The notes beneath the pieces were generated by a model. It did no database searches. It was not told the DNA's origin and saw nothing but the letters and a program-made list of their open reading frames with translations. A DNA stretch of 6,720 nt from Spirochaetota bacterium (GTDB lineage: Bacteria > Spirochaetota > Leptospiria > Turneriellales > Turneriellaceae). Both the position numbers and the translations under genes were made by a program. Where the stretch lies: assembly GCA_029561505.1 (NCBI GenBank), contig JAKQXK010000697.1:1-6720 (forward strand), given 5' to 3'. This document shows, one piece after another, positions 6,436 to 6,720 of this stretch (positions are counted from its first letter, which is position 1; every line of letters begins with the position of its first letter).

Positions 6436-6720
6436 GCGAGTTGCTCCAGATCGAGAAGGTTTTTCACCGCGCCAATCGTGTACGTGACCAGGGCAAGCCG
6501 ATTTGTGCGAATTGCCGCGTCTTCATGGTTTACCATGACGTGCGTAAAAAACTCATCGACTGTCGGTTTGCCGGCGGCGAATTCTGCGAAAATCTCTGTA
6601 TAATGCTGCAACAGGTCTGCCGATTGTATGCCGCTGCGCTTGTGCAGCGCTTCGGCAAACGCAAACAGGTGCTTCTCCTGTTCGGTGGTGAACTCTGTAG
6701 CTTTGACCGTTGCTTTCGCA
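6432..6720 (-). CDS. glyS: C-terminal fragment of a glycyl-tRNA synthetase beta-like chain (partial, N-terminus outside window)
   Basis: Ninety-five residues up to a TGA are visible; the rest lies beyond the right edge. The segment is helical and ends in TVDEFFTHVMVNHEDAAIR (about 53-71) followed by TNRLALV and a last helix ending LLDLEQLA. This closely follows the C-terminus of bacterial glycyl-tRNA synthetase beta subunit ('VDAFFD.VMV..ED..LR.NRLALL......ADIS.L'), part of its DALR-type anticodon-binding domain, which contributes to recognition of tRNA-Gly. Known beta chains work with a catalytic alpha chain (GlyQ) or as a fused alpha-beta polypeptide; which form is used cannot be seen. The stop overlaps the HisZ-like start by four bases (ATGA), indicating co-transcription and probable translational coupling. 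Assignment rests on the C-terminal motif only, though I consider it a good match. Confidence 0.75.
   Translation of the reverse strand, partial: AKATVKATEFTTEQEKHLFAFAEALHKRSGIQSADLLQHYTEIFAEFAAGKPTVDEFFTHVMVNHEDAAIRTNRLALVTYTIGAVKNLLDLEQLA
6444..6447 (-). promoter_or_regulatory. Ribosome binding site for the HisZ-like gene
   Basis: GGAG on the minus strand, 8 bases before the ATG at 6435 and inside the end of the glyS-like gene. It supports the overlapping ATGA start over any internal start. Confidence 0.6.

Noticed and set aside
1..6720. RNA genes, CRISPR arrays, insertion sequences, attachment sites, tandem repeats
   Set aside because: No clover-leaf pattern, spaced repeats, transposase motifs or terminal repeats were seen, and coding genes leave only gaps of 19 to 29 bases.

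Overview
The window reads as chromosomal DNA of a diderm (Gram-negative) bacterium. Two genes look like periplasm or outer-membrane biogenesis proteins: a LolA-like lipoprotein carrier and a large AsmA/TamB-like membrane-anchored protein. A third encodes an exported protein with a signal peptide. Base composition is balanced to slightly GC-rich. Codon use looks uniform by eye, with no sign of mobile elements or recent transfer. My impression is a spirochaete of the Leptospiraceae/Turneriella type, but this rests on general resemblance only; no rRNA or diagnostic marker is present.

Layout: six protein-coding genes fill almost the whole window, five on the minus strand and one on the plus strand. 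At the right edge, a tRNA-synthetase fragment (C-terminal end of a glycyl-tRNA synthetase beta-like chain, 6432-6720) overlaps by 4 bases (ATGA) a gene for a HisZ-type histidyl-tRNA-synthetase paralogue (5434-6435). That gene ends convergently against a plus-strand gene for a small secreted protein of unknown function (4823-5404). The two 3' ends share an 11-base perfect inverted repeat containing all or most of both stop codons, possibly a bidirectional terminator. The plus-strand gene diverges, across a very short intergenic space, from a minus-strand three-gene run: lolA-like (4187-4798), the 1035-residue AsmA-like gene (1060-4167), and an unrecognised helical protein that runs off the left edge (1-1040). 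Both junctions inside this run are 19 bases long, so it is very probably one operon.

Functionally, the left run looks like an envelope-trafficking unit: a soluble periplasmic lipoprotein/lipid carrier next to a membrane-anchored protein of the repeating beta-groove type. The unknown third protein lacks a signal peptide and may act in the cytoplasm. The right part is translation and histidine-biosynthesis housekeeping. No RNA genes, CRISPR arrays, insertion sequences or long repeats were seen. No clear new defence or mobile system is present; the most original element is the lolA/AsmA-like/unknown operon.
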